Source of the DNA: Rhizobium sp. AC27/96
GTDB lineage: Bacteria > Pseudomonadota > Alphaproteobacteria > Rhizobiales > Rhizobiaceae
Reading direction: 5' to 3'
Assembly (NCBI RefSeq): GCF_001692325.1
Contig: NZ_LXKN01000058.1
Location: 243,971 to 307,970, forward strand
DNA length: 64,000 nucleotides
Under the pieces are notes generated by a model. That model searched no databases, was not told where the DNA came from, and worked only from the letters and a program-made list of their open reading frames with translations. Below are positions 1 through 9,501 of this stretch, one piece after another (position 1 is the stretch's first letter; each line of letters opens with the position of its first letter). Position numbers and translations under genes: made by a program.

Positions 1-120
1 ATCGATGCGGTGAAGAACGATCGCTTCGTCGTGCTGCCCTATGTCGAGGCTACGCCGGGGCCGCGCAATATCGAGGCCATTGCGACCCTGGCAAAGGCGT
101 TTCATCCGAACGCGATGTGA
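1..120 (+). CDS. ABC transporter substrate-binding protein, C-terminal fragment (BtuF/FecB type)
   Basis: Only the last 39 codons are in the window; they run open from base 1 to the TGA at 118-120. The visible end (VKNDRFVVLPYVEATPGPRN followed by an IEAIATLAKAFHP helix) has the look of the C-terminal lobe of periplasmic binding proteins of FecB/BtuF-type importers. The next gene overlaps it by 4 bp and encodes a FecCD permease, which supports the call. The ligand (iron-siderophore, haem or cobalamin) cannot be read from this fragment. Confidence 0.6.
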   Translation: MDAVKNDRFVVLPYVEATPGPRNIEAIATLAKAFHPNAM

Positions 121-1199
121 TTGTCGCCAATACAGCTCCGTCTAGTCGATTACTGGGCGGATCTCTTTTTACAGATTTGAATATGCGCCTCAGCCTCTCC
201 ATTCTTATTCCGTTGCTCGTCATCGGCCTTGTCCTGTCGATCACCGCCGGGGTCTCGCTCGGGGCCGCGCCCATTCCGTTTTCGACCGTGTGGTCGATCG
301 TCGGCAATAAACTGCATGCAGGCATGTTTATTGTCGGATGGTCGAAGGGCCAGGAGAGCATCGTCTGGGATGTGCGCTTCCCGCGCGTCCTACTAGCGGC
401 GCTGGTCGGGGCGGGGCTTGCCGTCACCGGCGCCGTGCTTCAGGCGTTGACGCGCAATCCGCTGGCGGACCCGCATCTTCTCGGCGTTTCCTCTGGAGCC
501 GCATTCGGTGCCATTCTGGCATTGCTGCATACGGGGCTGATCCTTGGCCTGTTGACGGTGCCGTTGTTTTCTTTCGCGGGCGCGCTGCTCGCGACGGGGG
601 CCGTCGGCCTGACCACCCATCTGACGCGCTCCCAGTCGGCAGACAGGCTGGTCCTTTCAGGAGTGGCCGTCGCGTTCGTCTTTACCGCGCTCGGCAATCT
701 GCTGATTTTTCTCGGCGACCCCCGGGCGACCAATACCGTGGTCTTCTGGATGCTCGGCGGATTGGGGCTGGCGCAATGGCAGCACCTCATCTATCCGGCC
801 GGCATATTGTTCTTCTGCCTCGTGTTGCTCATTCCAAGGGCGAGGGAGCTAAATGCGCTCGCCATGGGCGATGAGACGGCAACGACGCTAGGCATAGCGG
901 TCACGCGCTTCCGGCTGCTGCTGTTCGTGACCACGGCCTTGTTGACGGGCGTAATGGTTGCGTTTTCCGGCGCCATCGGCTTCATCGGGTTGATGGTGCC
1001 GCATTTCGTGCGTCTGATCGCCGGCGGCGACAATGTTCGTGTCGTGCCGCTGAGTGCAATCTTCGGCGCGTTGATCCTGATCTGGGCGGATATCGTCGCG
1101 CGCTTGGTCATGGCGCCGGAAGACATGCCGATCGGCATTGTCACCGGGTTGGTCGGCGGCATGGCCTTCATCCTGATCCTGCGAAAGGGTCAGAGCTGA
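117..1199 (+). CDS. FecCD-family ABC transporter permease
   Basis: Inner-membrane permease of the BtuC/FecCD family, about 10 hydrophobic segments over 360 residues. Family hallmarks seen are the RNPLADPHLLGVSSGA stretch near the first third, a GLMVPHFVR segment matching the ATPase-coupling region, and a C-terminal LVGGMAFILILRK end. The GTG at 117 overlaps the stop of the binding-protein gene (GTGA), suggesting translational coupling. An in-frame ATG at 183 would give 338 residues and is equally compatible with family length. No ATPase gene follows, so the ATP-binding subunit is presumably upstream of the window. Substrate is probably iron-chelate, haem or cobalamin; given the cobalamin genes downstream, a corrinoid is possible but unproven. 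Confidence 0.85.
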   Translation: MIVANTAPSSRLLGGSLFTDLNMRLSLSILIPLLVIGLVLSITAGVSLGAAPIPFSTVWSIVGNKLHAGMFIVGWSKGQESIVWDVRFPRVLLAALVGAGLAVTGAVLQALTRNPLADPHLLGVSSGAAFGAILALLHTGLILGLLTVPLFSFAGALLATGAVGLTTHLTRSQSADRLVLSGVAVAFVFTALGNLLIFLGDPRATNTVVFWMLGGLGLAQWQHLIYPAGILFFCLVLLIPRARELNALAMGDETATTLGIAVTRFRLLLFVTTALLTGVMVAFSGAIGFIGLMVPHFVRLIAGGDNVRVVPLSAIFGALILIWADIVARLVMAPEDMPIGIVTGLVGGMAFILILRKGQS

Positions 1200-1481
1200 G
1201 GGAGGCCATTGCCAAGACCCATTGTCGGCCTATTTCCGGCAGGCAATGCACGGTGCAATACGGCGTTGGCGAGGTGAAAATGGACGGTGTACGGCCTTGG
1301 ACGGGGCGATAGAGCCTGATAAGGCGGGAAATGCCTTTGTGTCGCCTTTCTTTGTCTTACAAGGCGTACGCGTAAAGACTATGAAGTTCGCAATCACAAT
1401 CAGGACGACTCGGTTCTTCATTTTGCGTGGCGGTTCTGGTCATCCATTGCTCATGATTTTATGTGCGACGAGGAGCTTTGC

Positions 1482-4073
1482 TTGCGCCTGTTGAATTTCC
1501 GCCTCCTTCTCTTGCCCGTATTTCTGTTGGGACTGAGCGCCATCATGGCCGCCGTTCCGCTGGCGGGCGGGGATGCCTTTGCGCAAGACCAGCAGGCGGC
1601 GCAGCCGCAGCAGACAGAGCAACAGCCCCAGCCGCTTGCCAATGGATTGCTGGAAGCCGCGGTCACCGAACTCAACAAGGCGAAGAAGGAATATGCATCC
1701 CTCCAGGATAGCGCGAAGCAGCCGGGTGGCGATGACGAAACGCTCGTCGCGCTTTCGGGCCGAGCCGACGACCTTAATCGGTCCGTTGCGGCAATTTCGA
1801 CACGGCTGAAGCCCCGCAACACGGAGATCGATGCGCGCCTGACCCAGCTCGGGGCTGCCCCCAAGGAAGGGCAGCCGCCGGAAGCGGTGATAGTCACACA
1901 GGAGCGCGATCGCCTGAACGCCGAGCGTTCGCAAATCAGCGCCCTGATACTCGATGCCGACAATCTGACCGCGGAAGCCAATCGACTTTCGATCCAGCTC
2001 ACCGAGAAGCGCCGCAAGCTCTTCACCGAGACATTGCTGAAGCGTACGGAAATTTCCTCGGGGACATTCGAGGATGCCGGATCGGCGCTGGTCGAGGAGA
2101 GCATATCGTTCAAGGATGCCGTCACCAGCTGGATCGGCTTCGTCCTGAAAGCCAAGCTCGGCTCGCTGCTTGCCGCCGTCTTCCTGTCGATCGCGGCTGC
2201 CCTGATCATCTTTTCCGGCGGCTACCGGTTGTTCCACCGCTACTATGTTCAGGACGAAGCGGTCGAGAACCCGCCCTATATCAGCCGGCTTTCGGTCGCG
2301 TTCTGGTCGACCTTGATCCGCACGCTGTCACTGGCGGCATTTCTGGTCACGTCCTTTTTCTTCCTGTCGAATTTCAATGTGCTCAGGCCGGATATTGCTC
2401 CGATCCTGGCGGCACTCTTCGGTTTCATCGGTCTCGTCTATTTCGTCGGCCGTCTCAGCAATGCCGTCTTCGCGCCGTTCCGGCCGCATTGGCGTCTGGT
2501 CAAATTGTCGAACAAGGGCGCGCATTCGCTGACCTGGTGCCTGCAGGCCATGGCCGTGGTCAACGGGCTGGACTACGTATTCGATCGTATCAGCGAGTCC
2601 ATGGGATCGCCTGTCGTCGTCACGGTTGCCAAGAGCTTCCTTGCCGCCCTGCTGATCGGCCTGATCCTGATTGCAGCCTCGTTCGGTTCGCCGATGCTGG
2701 CCAAGAACGGCGATCCCGATGCGCCGGGCCGCCGCTGGCCGCATGGCATGGCGCTCATCCTTCGTACTCTCGGCGCATTGGTCATCTTTATCGCCTTCAT
2801 AGGCTATGTCGGCCTTGCCCGTTTCATGGCAACGCAGATGATCGTGACGAGTGCCGTCATCGCGACCATGTATCTCGGCTTTCAGCTCGGCAAGGCGGTC
2901 TCGAAGCAGGGTGTCTTTGCCGAGACGATCATCGGGCGCTTTCTGGAAAACCGTCTCAAGCTCGGTGACGTCGCGCTTGACCAGGGCGGGCTCATTGCCG
3001 GGCTTGCGACCTATGCCGTGGCGCTGCTCACCGGCATTCCCCTGATCCTGCTGTCCTGGGGCTTCCATATCCAGGACCTCGAACTCATCGCCTACCGGCT
3101 GTTCACAGAGATCCGCATCGGCAACATATCGATCTCGCTGCTCGGCATCTGCGCCGGCATCCTGTTGTTCGCCGGTGGCTATCTGGTGACGCGCTGGTTC
3201 CAGCGCTGGCTTGACAGCAACGTCATGGCGCGTGGCCAGGTGGATCTGGGTGTCCGCAATTCGGTAAAGACCGGTATCGGCTATCTCGGCATCGCAGTCG
3301 CGGCGATCATTTCCATTTCGGCCGCGGGCATAGACCTCTCCAGCCTGGCGCTTGTTGCCAGCGCTCTTTCCGTCGGTATCGGTTTCGGCCTGCAGAACAT
3401 CGTGTCGAACTTCGTGTCCGGCCTGATCCTTCTGGTCGAGAGGCCGTTCAAGGTCGGCGACTGGATCGTCTCGGGCACATCGGAAGGCATCGTCAAGCGC
3501 ATCTCGGTGCGCGCCACCGAGATCGAGACCTTCCGCAAGCAATCGATTATCGTGCCGAATTCCGAGCTCATAAATGCCTCGGTCGGCAACTGGACGCATC
3601 GCAACAGGTTGGCGCGTTCGGAGATCCCGGTATCCGTCAGCTTCGAATCCGATCCGCAGAAGGTCATGGAGATCCTGCTGGAGCTGGTGCGCGGCGTCCC
3701 GAAGGTGTTGAGAAATCCGGAGCCGCATGTCGAGTTCCTGCGCTTCGGCCCGTCATCGCTCGATTTCGAGATGCGTTTCTACCTCTCGGATCTCTCGGAC
3801 GGCATGGAAATCCGCAACAATCTGCGCATCCAGATCCTCAAGCGCTTCCGCGAGGAGGGAATATCCATTCCCTATCCGCATCAGGAACTGCATATCGTTC
3901 GCGACGGCAGGCGCGGCCAGCGTATGGATGCCGCGGGCAGCAAGCTGACGGATTCCGCCGATGGTCCCGAGACGGAGGACATCATGGCTGAAAGCATCGC
4001 GTCACCGGCCGAGGACAATGCGCCGGAGACAAAGAGCGCAGGTCGCCGCCGCGGAAGAACGGCAGCCGAATAA
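1482..4073 (+). CDS. MscS-family mechanosensitive channel with large N-terminal periplasmic domain (DUF3772 type)
   Basis: Large MscS-type channel of about 863 residues. I place the start at TTG 1482, because AGGAG lies at 1471-1475 with ideal spacing; the in-frame ATG at 1461 has no such site. It opens with a signal peptide ending near DAFAQ, then a Gln/Ala-rich, coiled-coil-like periplasmic region (about residues 20-220) and many transmembrane helices. The MscS pore and beta domain follow (around residues 610-800), with GIGFGLQNIVSNFVSGLIL and the ERPFKVGDWI motif. A charged, probably disordered tail ends the protein. The family releases solutes under hypo-osmotic stress. It stands alone as a transcription unit. 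Confidence 0.9.
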   Translation: MRLLNFRLLLLPVFLLGLSAIMAAVPLAGGDAFAQDQQAAQPQQTEQQPQPLANGLLEAAVTELNKAKKEYASLQDSAKQPGGDDETLVALSGRADDLNRSVAAISTRLKPRNTEIDARLTQLGAAPKEGQPPEAVIVTQERDRLNAERSQISALILDADNLTAEANRLSIQLTEKRRKLFTETLLKRTEISSGTFEDAGSALVEESISFKDAVTSWIGFVLKAKLGSLLAAVFLSIAAALIIFSGGYRLFHRYYVQDEAVENPPYISRLSVAFWSTLIRTLSLAAFLVTSFFFLSNFNVLRPDIAPILAALFGFIGLVYFVGRLSNAVFAPFRPHWRLVKLSNKGAHSLTWCLQAMAVVNGLDYVFDRISESMGSPVVVTVAKSFLAALLIGLILIAASFGSPMLAKNGDPDAPGRRWPHGMALILRTLGALVIFIAFIGYVGLARFMATQMIVTSAVIATMYLGFQLGKAVSKQGVFAETIIGRFLENRLKLGDVALDQGGLIAGLATYAVALLTGIPLILLSWGFHIQDLELIAYRLFTEIRIGNISISLLGICAGILLFAGGYLVTRWFQRWLDSNVMARGQVDLGVRNSVKTGIGYLGIAVAAIISISAAGIDLSSLALVASALSVGIGFGLQNIVSNFVSGLILLVERPFKVGDWIVSGTSEGIVKRISVRATEIETFRKQSIIVPNSELINASVGNWTHRNRLARSEIPVSVSFESDPQKVMEILLELVRGVPKVLRNPEPHVEFLRFGPSSLDFEMRFYLSDLSDGMEIRNNLRIQILKRFREEGISIPYPHQELHIVRDGRRGQRMDAAGSKLTDSADGPETEDIMAESIASPAEDNAPETKSAGRRRGRTAAE

Positions 4074-4233
4074 GCCGACCATACCGAAGCAGCTGCAGCC
4101 GGGCGTGCTTGCCAACAAGCGCGCCGTAGCCGGCTATTTTCTTTATTTTCCGGAAACCAGTCGATTTAACAAATACTCAAAGGCTTTGTTCTAGAAAAAC
4201 TATAGAGGGGTAATTTCAAAACAGGTTTTTATT

Positions 4234-5064
4234 ATGCCATTTCTAGGTGTTTCTGGAATGCAGTATTCCGGCGCGTCGCTTGCCGGCTCGCGCATTCTTC
4301 TGGTGGAGGATTCCAATCTCTTTACCTCGATGATCCGTTCCAAGCTCAAGGAACTTCTGGATATCGATGTCGAAACCTGCCGCAATTTCGAGGAGCTGCA
4401 GCTCGCCTACGACAAGTCGTCCGAGCCGATCAAGCTGGCAATTTCGAACATGAACCTGCCAGGCGCCGAAAAAGGCGAGGCACTGACATATCTGGTCGAT
4501 CTCAGCATTCCGACGATCGCCTTCACCGGCACCTTTCTGGAAGGCATGCGCGACGAGCTGATCGCCAAGGATGTCGTCGATTACATTCTCAAGGACAATA
4601 TATTCGCGGTGGACATGCTGGCGGAATCGATTTGCCGCTTTCTCACCAACCACCGCCATCACGTCCTCATCGTCGATGACAGCCCAACGGCACGCGCTTT
4701 GCTCTCCAGCCGGCTGAAGCGTTACAATTTCCGTGTCAGTGTCGCGGAAAGCGGTGCCAAGGCGCTCGAGCTCTTGAAGGCCAATCCGGATATCGGCCTC
4801 ATGGTCACCGACTATAACATGCCCGACATGGATGGTTTCGACCTGACGCGGCGTATCCGCGCGACGACGGGCTCGCATGAGCTGCGCATCATCGGCGTCT
4901 CGTCATCCACCAACCGGCTTCTTTCGGCGCGTTTTCTCAAGGCCGGCGGCAATGATTTCATCCTGCGGCCGTTTATCGATGAAGAATTCTACTGCCGCGT
5001 GAATCAAAACCTCGACACGTTGCTGCAGATCCAATCGGCGCGTCGGGTCACCGAAAACGCGTAG
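4234..5064 (+). CDS. Double receiver-domain response regulator, first receiver degenerate
   Basis: 276 residues made of two CheY-like receiver domains and nothing else. REC1 (about 17-135) keeps the acidic pair (LLVEDS) and the Lys of ILKDN, but the phosphoacceptor position is Asn72 (in AISNMN), so it should not be phosphorylated. REC2 (about 145-265) is intact, with LIVDDS and Asp193 in VTDYNMPDMDG. The next gene encodes a paralogue with the same two-receiver layout plus a GGDEF domain. This gene therefore looks like a duplicated copy without the output domain, perhaps acting as a phosphate sink or dimer partner. An alternative start at ATG 4258 exists. Confidence 0.88.
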   Translation: MPFLGVSGMQYSGASLAGSRILLVEDSNLFTSMIRSKLKELLDIDVETCRNFEELQLAYDKSSEPIKLAISNMNLPGAEKGEALTYLVDLSIPTIAFTGTFLEGMRDELIAKDVVDYILKDNIFAVDMLAESICRFLTNHRHHVLIVDDSPTARALLSSRLKRYNFRVSVAESGAKALELLKANPDIGLMVTDYNMPDMDGFDLTRRIRATTGSHELRIIGVSSSTNRLLSARFLKAGGNDFILRPFIDEEFYCRVNQNLDTLLQIQSARRVTENA

Positions 5065-5250
5065 AACGGCAGTCGCTGGTGAGGGCGGTTGCCGCAAAAT
5101 GTGAGGAACAGTCATTTTTTAAGTAAATGCCTGCAATCTGCGGTTCCAATTTTTCACGAATCCTGTTCAGGATATACCAAAGACGGTTTGGCAGAGCTGC
5201 AATTGACTGAATATTCATATGCCGGAAGGCATGGGGGGAATTGAAGGGAA

Positions 5251-6582
5251 ATGGTACTGCATGTGGGATCCTCCAGCGATAGCGGCAGCTATCGCAATGG
5301 CAGCCAGAAGATACTTCTGGTAGAGGATTCACGTATGTTTTCCGCCGTGCTGTCGCACCGATTTGAGACCGAACTCGGCTTTTCCGTTACGCATTGCTCT
5401 TCGCTGAAGGCGCTGAACGAGGCATTGGCGAATGCGAGCCATGGCTTCACCATGGCGGTTATCGATCTCAATCTGCCGGATGCCGCGCATGGGGAGGCTC
5501 TTGATGTTGCCGTCACGCATCGTATCCCGACGATCGTTTTCACGGCGTCCTTCGACATGGCGACGCGCAATCGCATCATGGAACGCAATGTCGTCGATTA
5601 TGTCCTGAAAGACAGCGAGTTTGCGCTCGATAACCTCGTCTCGGCGGTGCGGCGCGCCATAGCCAATCGTTCGACGCGGGTGCTGGTCGTGGATGATGTG
5701 CCGTCGGCACGCAAGATGCTGACGGATCTCCTGGAGGCTCAGCAGTTCAAGGTCACCGAAGCCGGTACCGGCATCGAGGCGCTGGCCGCGCTTGAGGAGT
5801 TCGAGGATATCGAAATCGTCGTCACCGACTACAATATGCCTGATATGAACGGCCATGAACTGACCCGCCGCATACGCCATCGCTATGGATCGGACTGGAT
5901 GCGGATCATCGGCATCTCGTCTTCGACCGACCGGCTGTTGTCAGCGACCTTTCTGAAGGCCGGCGCCAGTGATTTCATTTATCGCCCCTTCGTGCCGGAG
6001 GAGCTGCAATGCCGCATTGCACGCAATGTCGAGACGCTGACGCAGCTGAAGAAGCTGCGCGCGGCGGCGGCGAGCGATTATCTGACGGGCCTCTATAACC
6101 GACGCTATTTCTATGATCACGGGCCGAGACTTGTGAACGAGTGCCTGCGCCGGCAGCGGCCGAGCTCGGTTGCGATCCTCGATATCGATCATTTCAAGAA
6201 ATTGAACGACACCTATGGTCACGAGATTGGCGACCAGGTGCTGAAGGCTGTCGCCGAGCGGCTTCACTCCCTCTTTGAAGGCAGTAACAATCTGCTGTCA
6301 CGGCTCGGTGGCGAAGAATTCGCAATCCTCTTCACGGAGATGAATTCGCGGGCGGCGACCGCATTGTGTGACGAGGTTCGGCTCAGTCTTGCGAGCCTGA
6401 AGGTCCATGCCGATGACGAGGAACTGTCGGTGACGGTTTCCATCGGCGTGGCAGAGATCGTCGGCTACGAGTCCTTCGAAAACTATCTCAACGCCGCCGA
6501 TCAGTTTCTCTATATGGCCAAGCACAATGGCCGCAATCAGGTCTACTCCGACTCCAAGATGACGGAAGAGGCGGCCGAGTAG
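5251..6582 (+). CDS. PleD-like diguanylate cyclase (REC-REC-GGDEF)
   Basis: 443 residues with the PleD arrangement: REC1 with phosphoacceptor Asp72 (VIDLNLPD), REC2 with Asp193 (VTDYNMPDMNG), then a GGDEF domain whose active-site loop reads GGEEF at residues 353-357. The usual RxxD inhibitory site five residues before the loop is absent (GSNN in its place), so product inhibition through that site is not expected. It should make cyclic di-GMP in the cytoplasm in response to phosphorylation. The upstream gene is a paralogue lacking the cyclase domain. The receiver Asp residues fall at identical numbers in both proteins, supporting tandem duplication. Confidence 0.92.
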   Translation: MVLHVGSSSDSGSYRNGSQKILLVEDSRMFSAVLSHRFETELGFSVTHCSSLKALNEALANASHGFTMAVIDLNLPDAAHGEALDVAVTHRIPTIVFTASFDMATRNRIMERNVVDYVLKDSEFALDNLVSAVRRAIANRSTRVLVVDDVPSARKMLTDLLEAQQFKVTEAGTGIEALAALEEFEDIEIVVTDYNMPDMNGHELTRRIRHRYGSDWMRIIGISSSTDRLLSATFLKAGASDFIYRPFVPEELQCRIARNVETLTQLKKLRAAAASDYLTGLYNRRYFYDHGPRLVNECLRRQRPSSVAILDIDHFKKLNDTYGHEIGDQVLKAVAERLHSLFEGSNNLLSRLGGEEFAILFTEMNSRAATALCDEVRLSLASLKVHADDEELSVTVSIGVAEIVGYESFENYLNAADQFLYMAKHNGRNQVYSDSKMTEEAAE

Positions 6583-6620
6583 GCCGCCCATATTGTTCCG
6601 CTAATTTGGCTTAGAGCCTA

Positions 6621-7655
6621 TCAGACGACGATGCCGGTGCGGTTCGTCGACATGGTCAGCTTGCGCTCGGCGCGCTCCTGCTGTGGCGAGCGGTTGTAGA
6701 GTTCGCGATAACACTTGGAAAAGTGCGAGGCGGAGACGAAGCCGCAGGCAACGGCCACTTCCACAACGGGCATGGAGGACTGCACAAGTAGATGCCGGGC
6801 GCGATCCAGGCGGATTTCCAGATAGTAGCGAGCCGGAGAGCGGCCCATTTCCTGACGGAACAGGCGTTCGATCTGACGGCGCGACAGACCTGCGTCATCG
6901 GCGATTTCCAGCAGCGACAAGGGCTCTGCGAGGTTGCTTTCCATCAATTCGATGATCGACAGCACCTTGGCATTCTGCACGCCGAGGCGTGCGCGCAGCG
7001 GCAGGCGCTGGCGGTCGTGCGGGCTGCGGACGCGATCGGTCAGCTGCTGTTCGCAAACGCGATTGACGAGGTTTTCGCCGAAATCCTGGCCGATCAGGTT
7101 CAGCATCATGTCGAGCGAAGCGGTGCCGCCGGCACAGGTGTAAAGGTTACTGTCGACCTCGTAGAGATCGGCATAGACTTCCGCCTGCGGGAAGGTCTCA
7201 GAGAAACCGGGAAGATTTTCCCAGTGGATCGCACAGCGCTTGCCATTCAGCAGACCCGCCTGGGCAAGCACATGCGCGCCCGTACAGAGGCTGCCGACGG
7301 CAACGCCGCGATTATAGGTCTCGCGCAGCCAGGCATTGACAGACTTGTTGTTGAACTCTTCGACATAGATGCCGGAACAGACCAGCACCATGTTCGGCCG
7401 GTTTTCGCCACCCAGATAACGGCGCTCGTCGGCCAGCGCCGAATTGACCTCGAGGCCGATGCCGCTGGAGGAATAGACCTTCTGGCCGTCGGTGGAGGCG
7501 AGCCGCCAGGTATAGGCGGGGTAGCCCAGCATGCGATTGGCGATACGCAACGTCTCCACTGCGGCGGAAAACGGCAACATGGTGAAGTGCGGAACGAGGA
7601 AGAAAACCAGGGAACGCGTCTTAATCGGAGTCTTGCTCATATCGTGAAAATCCAT
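6621..7655 (-). CDS. GlxA/CdhR-type transcriptional regulator (DJ-1/PfpI domain plus AraC HTH)
   Basis: 344 residues: an N-terminal class-I glutamine amidotransferase-like domain (about 10-190, with GSLCTGAHVLAQAGLL around the nucleophile elbow) and a C-terminal AraC-type double helix-turn-helix (about 240-335, with LSRRQIERLFRQ and CGFVSASHFSKCYRE). Members of this family include GbdR and CdhR, which sense glycine betaine or carnitine breakdown in pseudomonads. That makes a role in controlling the neighbouring methyl-transfer genes plausible but not shown. ATG 7640 (MSKTPIK) is an alternative start. Confidence 0.88.
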   Translation of the reverse strand: MDFHDMSKTPIKTRSLVFFLVPHFTMLPFSAAVETLRIANRMLGYPAYTWRLASTDGQKVYSSSGIGLEVNSALADERRYLGGENRPNMVLVCSGIYVEEFNNKSVNAWLRETYNRGVAVGSLCTGAHVLAQAGLLNGKRCAIHWENLPGFSETFPQAEVYADLYEVDSNLYTCAGGTASLDMMLNLIGQDFGENLVNRVCEQQLTDRVRSPHDRQRLPLRARLGVQNAKVLSIIELMESNLAEPLSLLEIADDAGLSRRQIERLFRQEMGRSPARYYLEIRLDRARHLLVQSSMPVVEVAVACGFVSASHFSKCYRELYNRSPQQERAERKLTMSTNRTGIVV

Positions 7656-7887
7656 GCTCCAGGACCATTACGTATTCCTTGCGTCAAATACGTCGGCTCG
7701 ATGGTCTAATAGCGACATTGGCATGGATAATCGCGGCCGCAAAGGGATATTTGCGTTTGCCGTTAAAAATGCTGTGTTGCGAAGGGGAGGTAGAGGGAAG
7801 GCAGGCAATCTGCCTGAATAGCTAAATATATATGCGGGTAATTCTCAGGTTTAATCGGGCATGCGTATTCAGAGGCACAAATGTTCA

Positions 7888-7922
7888 AAAGGCGACACTC
7901 TCTAAAGTTGAGCGTCGCCTTT
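7888..7922 (-). terminator. Rho-independent terminator after the DUF1127 gene
   Basis: Inverted repeat with 13-nt arms at 7888-7900 and 7910-7922 (one mismatch) around a 9-nt loop. On the minus strand it is followed by a T run. It lies 22 bp past the stop of the DUF1127 gene. Confidence 0.75.
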
Positions 7923-7943
7923 AGTTTCTACGATTCAGTCCGA

Positions 7944-8147
7944 TCATCGCATGGCCTTCGGATTTTTGGTTTCAATCGCTGCCGGCCAACCCATGTCCTT
8001 GCGTACGTCGTCGGACAGGGACTCGAGCTCGCGTAGCGAACGCCATTGCTGCCAGCGATTGGCGATACGAGAGAGGAAGGGCGTGTAGCCGCCAGACGGA
8101 AACGAGTTCCGCGAACCGCCGGCCTGTCTGTAAGTTATCGTGGTCAT
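7944..8147 (-). CDS. DUF1127 family small protein
   Basis: 67 residues, basic at the C-terminal half, with the typical DUF1127 (YjiS-like) core: WQQWRSLRELESLSDDVRKDMGW. Small proteins of this family are numerous in Rhizobiaceae; some bind RNA and affect phosphate and carbon metabolism, but no function can be assigned to this copy. It is preceded by a good purine-rich ribosome site (GGAG before the ATG) and followed by a strong terminator, so it is probably a monocistronic message. Confidence 0.82.
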   Translation of the reverse strand: MTTITYRQAGGSRNSFPSGGYTPFLSRIANRWQQWRSLRELESLSDDVRKDMGWPAAIETKNPKAMR

Positions 8148-8215
8148 TTCCAGGCTCCTTTCAGCCTAAAACAGTCACCCGACTGTTGAATGGTAATATG
8201 GATGCAGCGTACTCA

Positions 8216-8461
8216 TCAATCAAACGAATAGATTTTATAGCTGCCATCAGTATTCTTGAATGAATGCAGTCTGCCGGGCTTTCGTTCGAGAGCGGACAGG
8301 GTCCGATCCGGCGGCAGCCCGCGTGCATTGACGTCGTCTATCAAGTGGGCGGGAAAGCGTGCCGCGATCTCATCGAGGGTATGTTGCGCCGTCCGCTGAA
8401 TTTTCCGGACGTTAAAGAGTGTGAGAAGGCGAGAGGTGTCGCCGAATGCCGTGCCAGCCAT
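8216..8461 (-). CDS. Small hypothetical protein
   Basis: 81 residues from ATG 8461, chosen because AAGGAG precedes it by 8 nt; a longer in-frame start at 8500 lacks such a site. The sequence is mixed and soluble, with a helical middle (RKIQRTAQHTLDEIAARFP) that recalls DUF1127-like small proteins without the full motif, and an aromatic C-terminus (SYKIYSFD). No family recognised. It lies between the DUF1127 gene and the divergent LysR gene. Confidence 0.6.
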   Translation of the reverse strand: MAGTAFGDTSRLLTLFNVRKIQRTAQHTLDEIAARFPAHLIDDVNARGLPPDRTLSALERKPGRLHSFKNTDGSYKIYSFD

Positions 8462-8568
8462 GGTGTTTGCTCCTTCGCGGCTGCCTGCGTTAATTTCCAT
8501 TACGTCTAATATGGTGCTTCATTGACAATCAGACAAATGAAATGATATGGTGGTAAGGATCAGAAAAA

Positions 8569-9483
8569 TTGAAAGTCACCGATATGACCGTACCGTTTCG
8601 CCGGCCTATACCGTTGCTTGATAATGAAGTTCTGCGCACCTTTGTCGCCATCTCCGAAACCGGGAATTTCTCCACTGCTGCCGATGCGGTCTTCCGCACG
8701 CCGTCTGCGGTGTCGATGCAGATCAAAAAGCTGGAAGAGCAGCTCGGTGTCACGCTGTTCCTGCGCGATGCGCGCTCGGTGAGCCTGACGCAGCATGGAG
8801 AGATGCTGCTTTCCTATGCGCGGAACATTCTGGCGCTTTCCAACGAGGCGGTCTCGCGCTTCATCATGCCCGAGCTCAGTGGCGTGGTGCGGCTCGGCGC
8901 GCCGGATGATATCGGCGAGCGCCTGCTGCCGAGCATCCTGAAAAGCTTCTCCGAAAGCTATCCCGGCATCATGGTCGACGTGACCGTGGATATGAGCATT
9001 CAATTGAAGAAGCGCATCGAGGAGCAGCGGCTGGATCTGGCGCTGATCAATTGCGCGACACGGCCCTTCCCGACCGAAGGCGAGGTCATCTATACGGAAC
9101 GCCTCGTTTGGGCCGGTGCAAAATGCGGTACGGCCTATCGACGCGACCCATTGCCGATCTCGATATGGGAGGATGGTTGCATCTGGCGGTCGGAAGCATT
9201 GGCGCAGCTCGAGCGGCAGAAGCGGCCCTACCGCGTCTCCTATCTTAGCGCTCATACAATGGCGCAGCGCGCCGCCATCGTCTCCGATCTGGCGATCGCG
9301 CCGTTTCCACGATCCTACATTGGTGAGGATATGGAGATCCTGGGACCGAATGAGGGGCTGCCGGAACTCACCTCCTTCGACATTCGCCTGCTGACCGCAT
9401 CGCAGATGACCGGGCCGATGAAGGCCGTGGCGGATAGCATCCGCCAGGCATTTGTCGAGATCGGCCGGAAAATGGCGGCTTAA
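8569..9483 (+). CDS. LysR-family transcriptional regulator
   Basis: 304 residues with an N-terminal winged HTH (about 18-80; FSTAADAVFRTPSAVSMQIKKLEEQLG) and a LysR substrate-binding domain. The TTG at 8569 has AAGGA nine nt upstream; ATG 8584 is an alternative lacking this spacing. The gene runs convergently into the RACo-like gene, with only 18 bp between their stops, at the downstream end of the one-carbon cluster. It is a candidate regulator of that cluster, by position only. Confidence 0.88.
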   Translation: MKVTDMTVPFRRPIPLLDNEVLRTFVAISETGNFSTAADAVFRTPSAVSMQIKKLEEQLGVTLFLRDARSVSLTQHGEMLLSYARNILALSNEAVSRFIMPELSGVVRLGAPDDIGERLLPSILKSFSESYPGIMVDVTVDMSIQLKKRIEEQRLDLALINCATRPFPTEGEVIYTERLVWAGAKCGTAYRRDPLPISIWEDGCIWRSEALAQLERQKRPYRVSYLSAHTMAQRAAIVSDLAIAPFPRSYIGEDMEILGPNEGLPELTSFDIRLLTASQMTGPMKAVADSIRQAFVEIGRKMAA

Positions 9484-9501
9484 ACCACGGCCGAATGCGC
9501 C

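Noticed and set aside
1222..1494. 90-codon plus-strand ORF between the permease and MscS-like genes
   Set aside because: No ribosome site, no family resemblance, and it overlaps the well-supported start of the MscS-like gene.
2328..3728. 466-codon minus-strand ORF inside the MscS-like gene
   Set aside because: Antisense to a gene with obvious MscS motifs and with no ribosome site or family resemblance.
6571..6590. Hairpin over the stop codon of the GGDEF gene as a terminator
   Set aside because: GCGGCC/GGCCGC arms exist but no T run follows on either strand.
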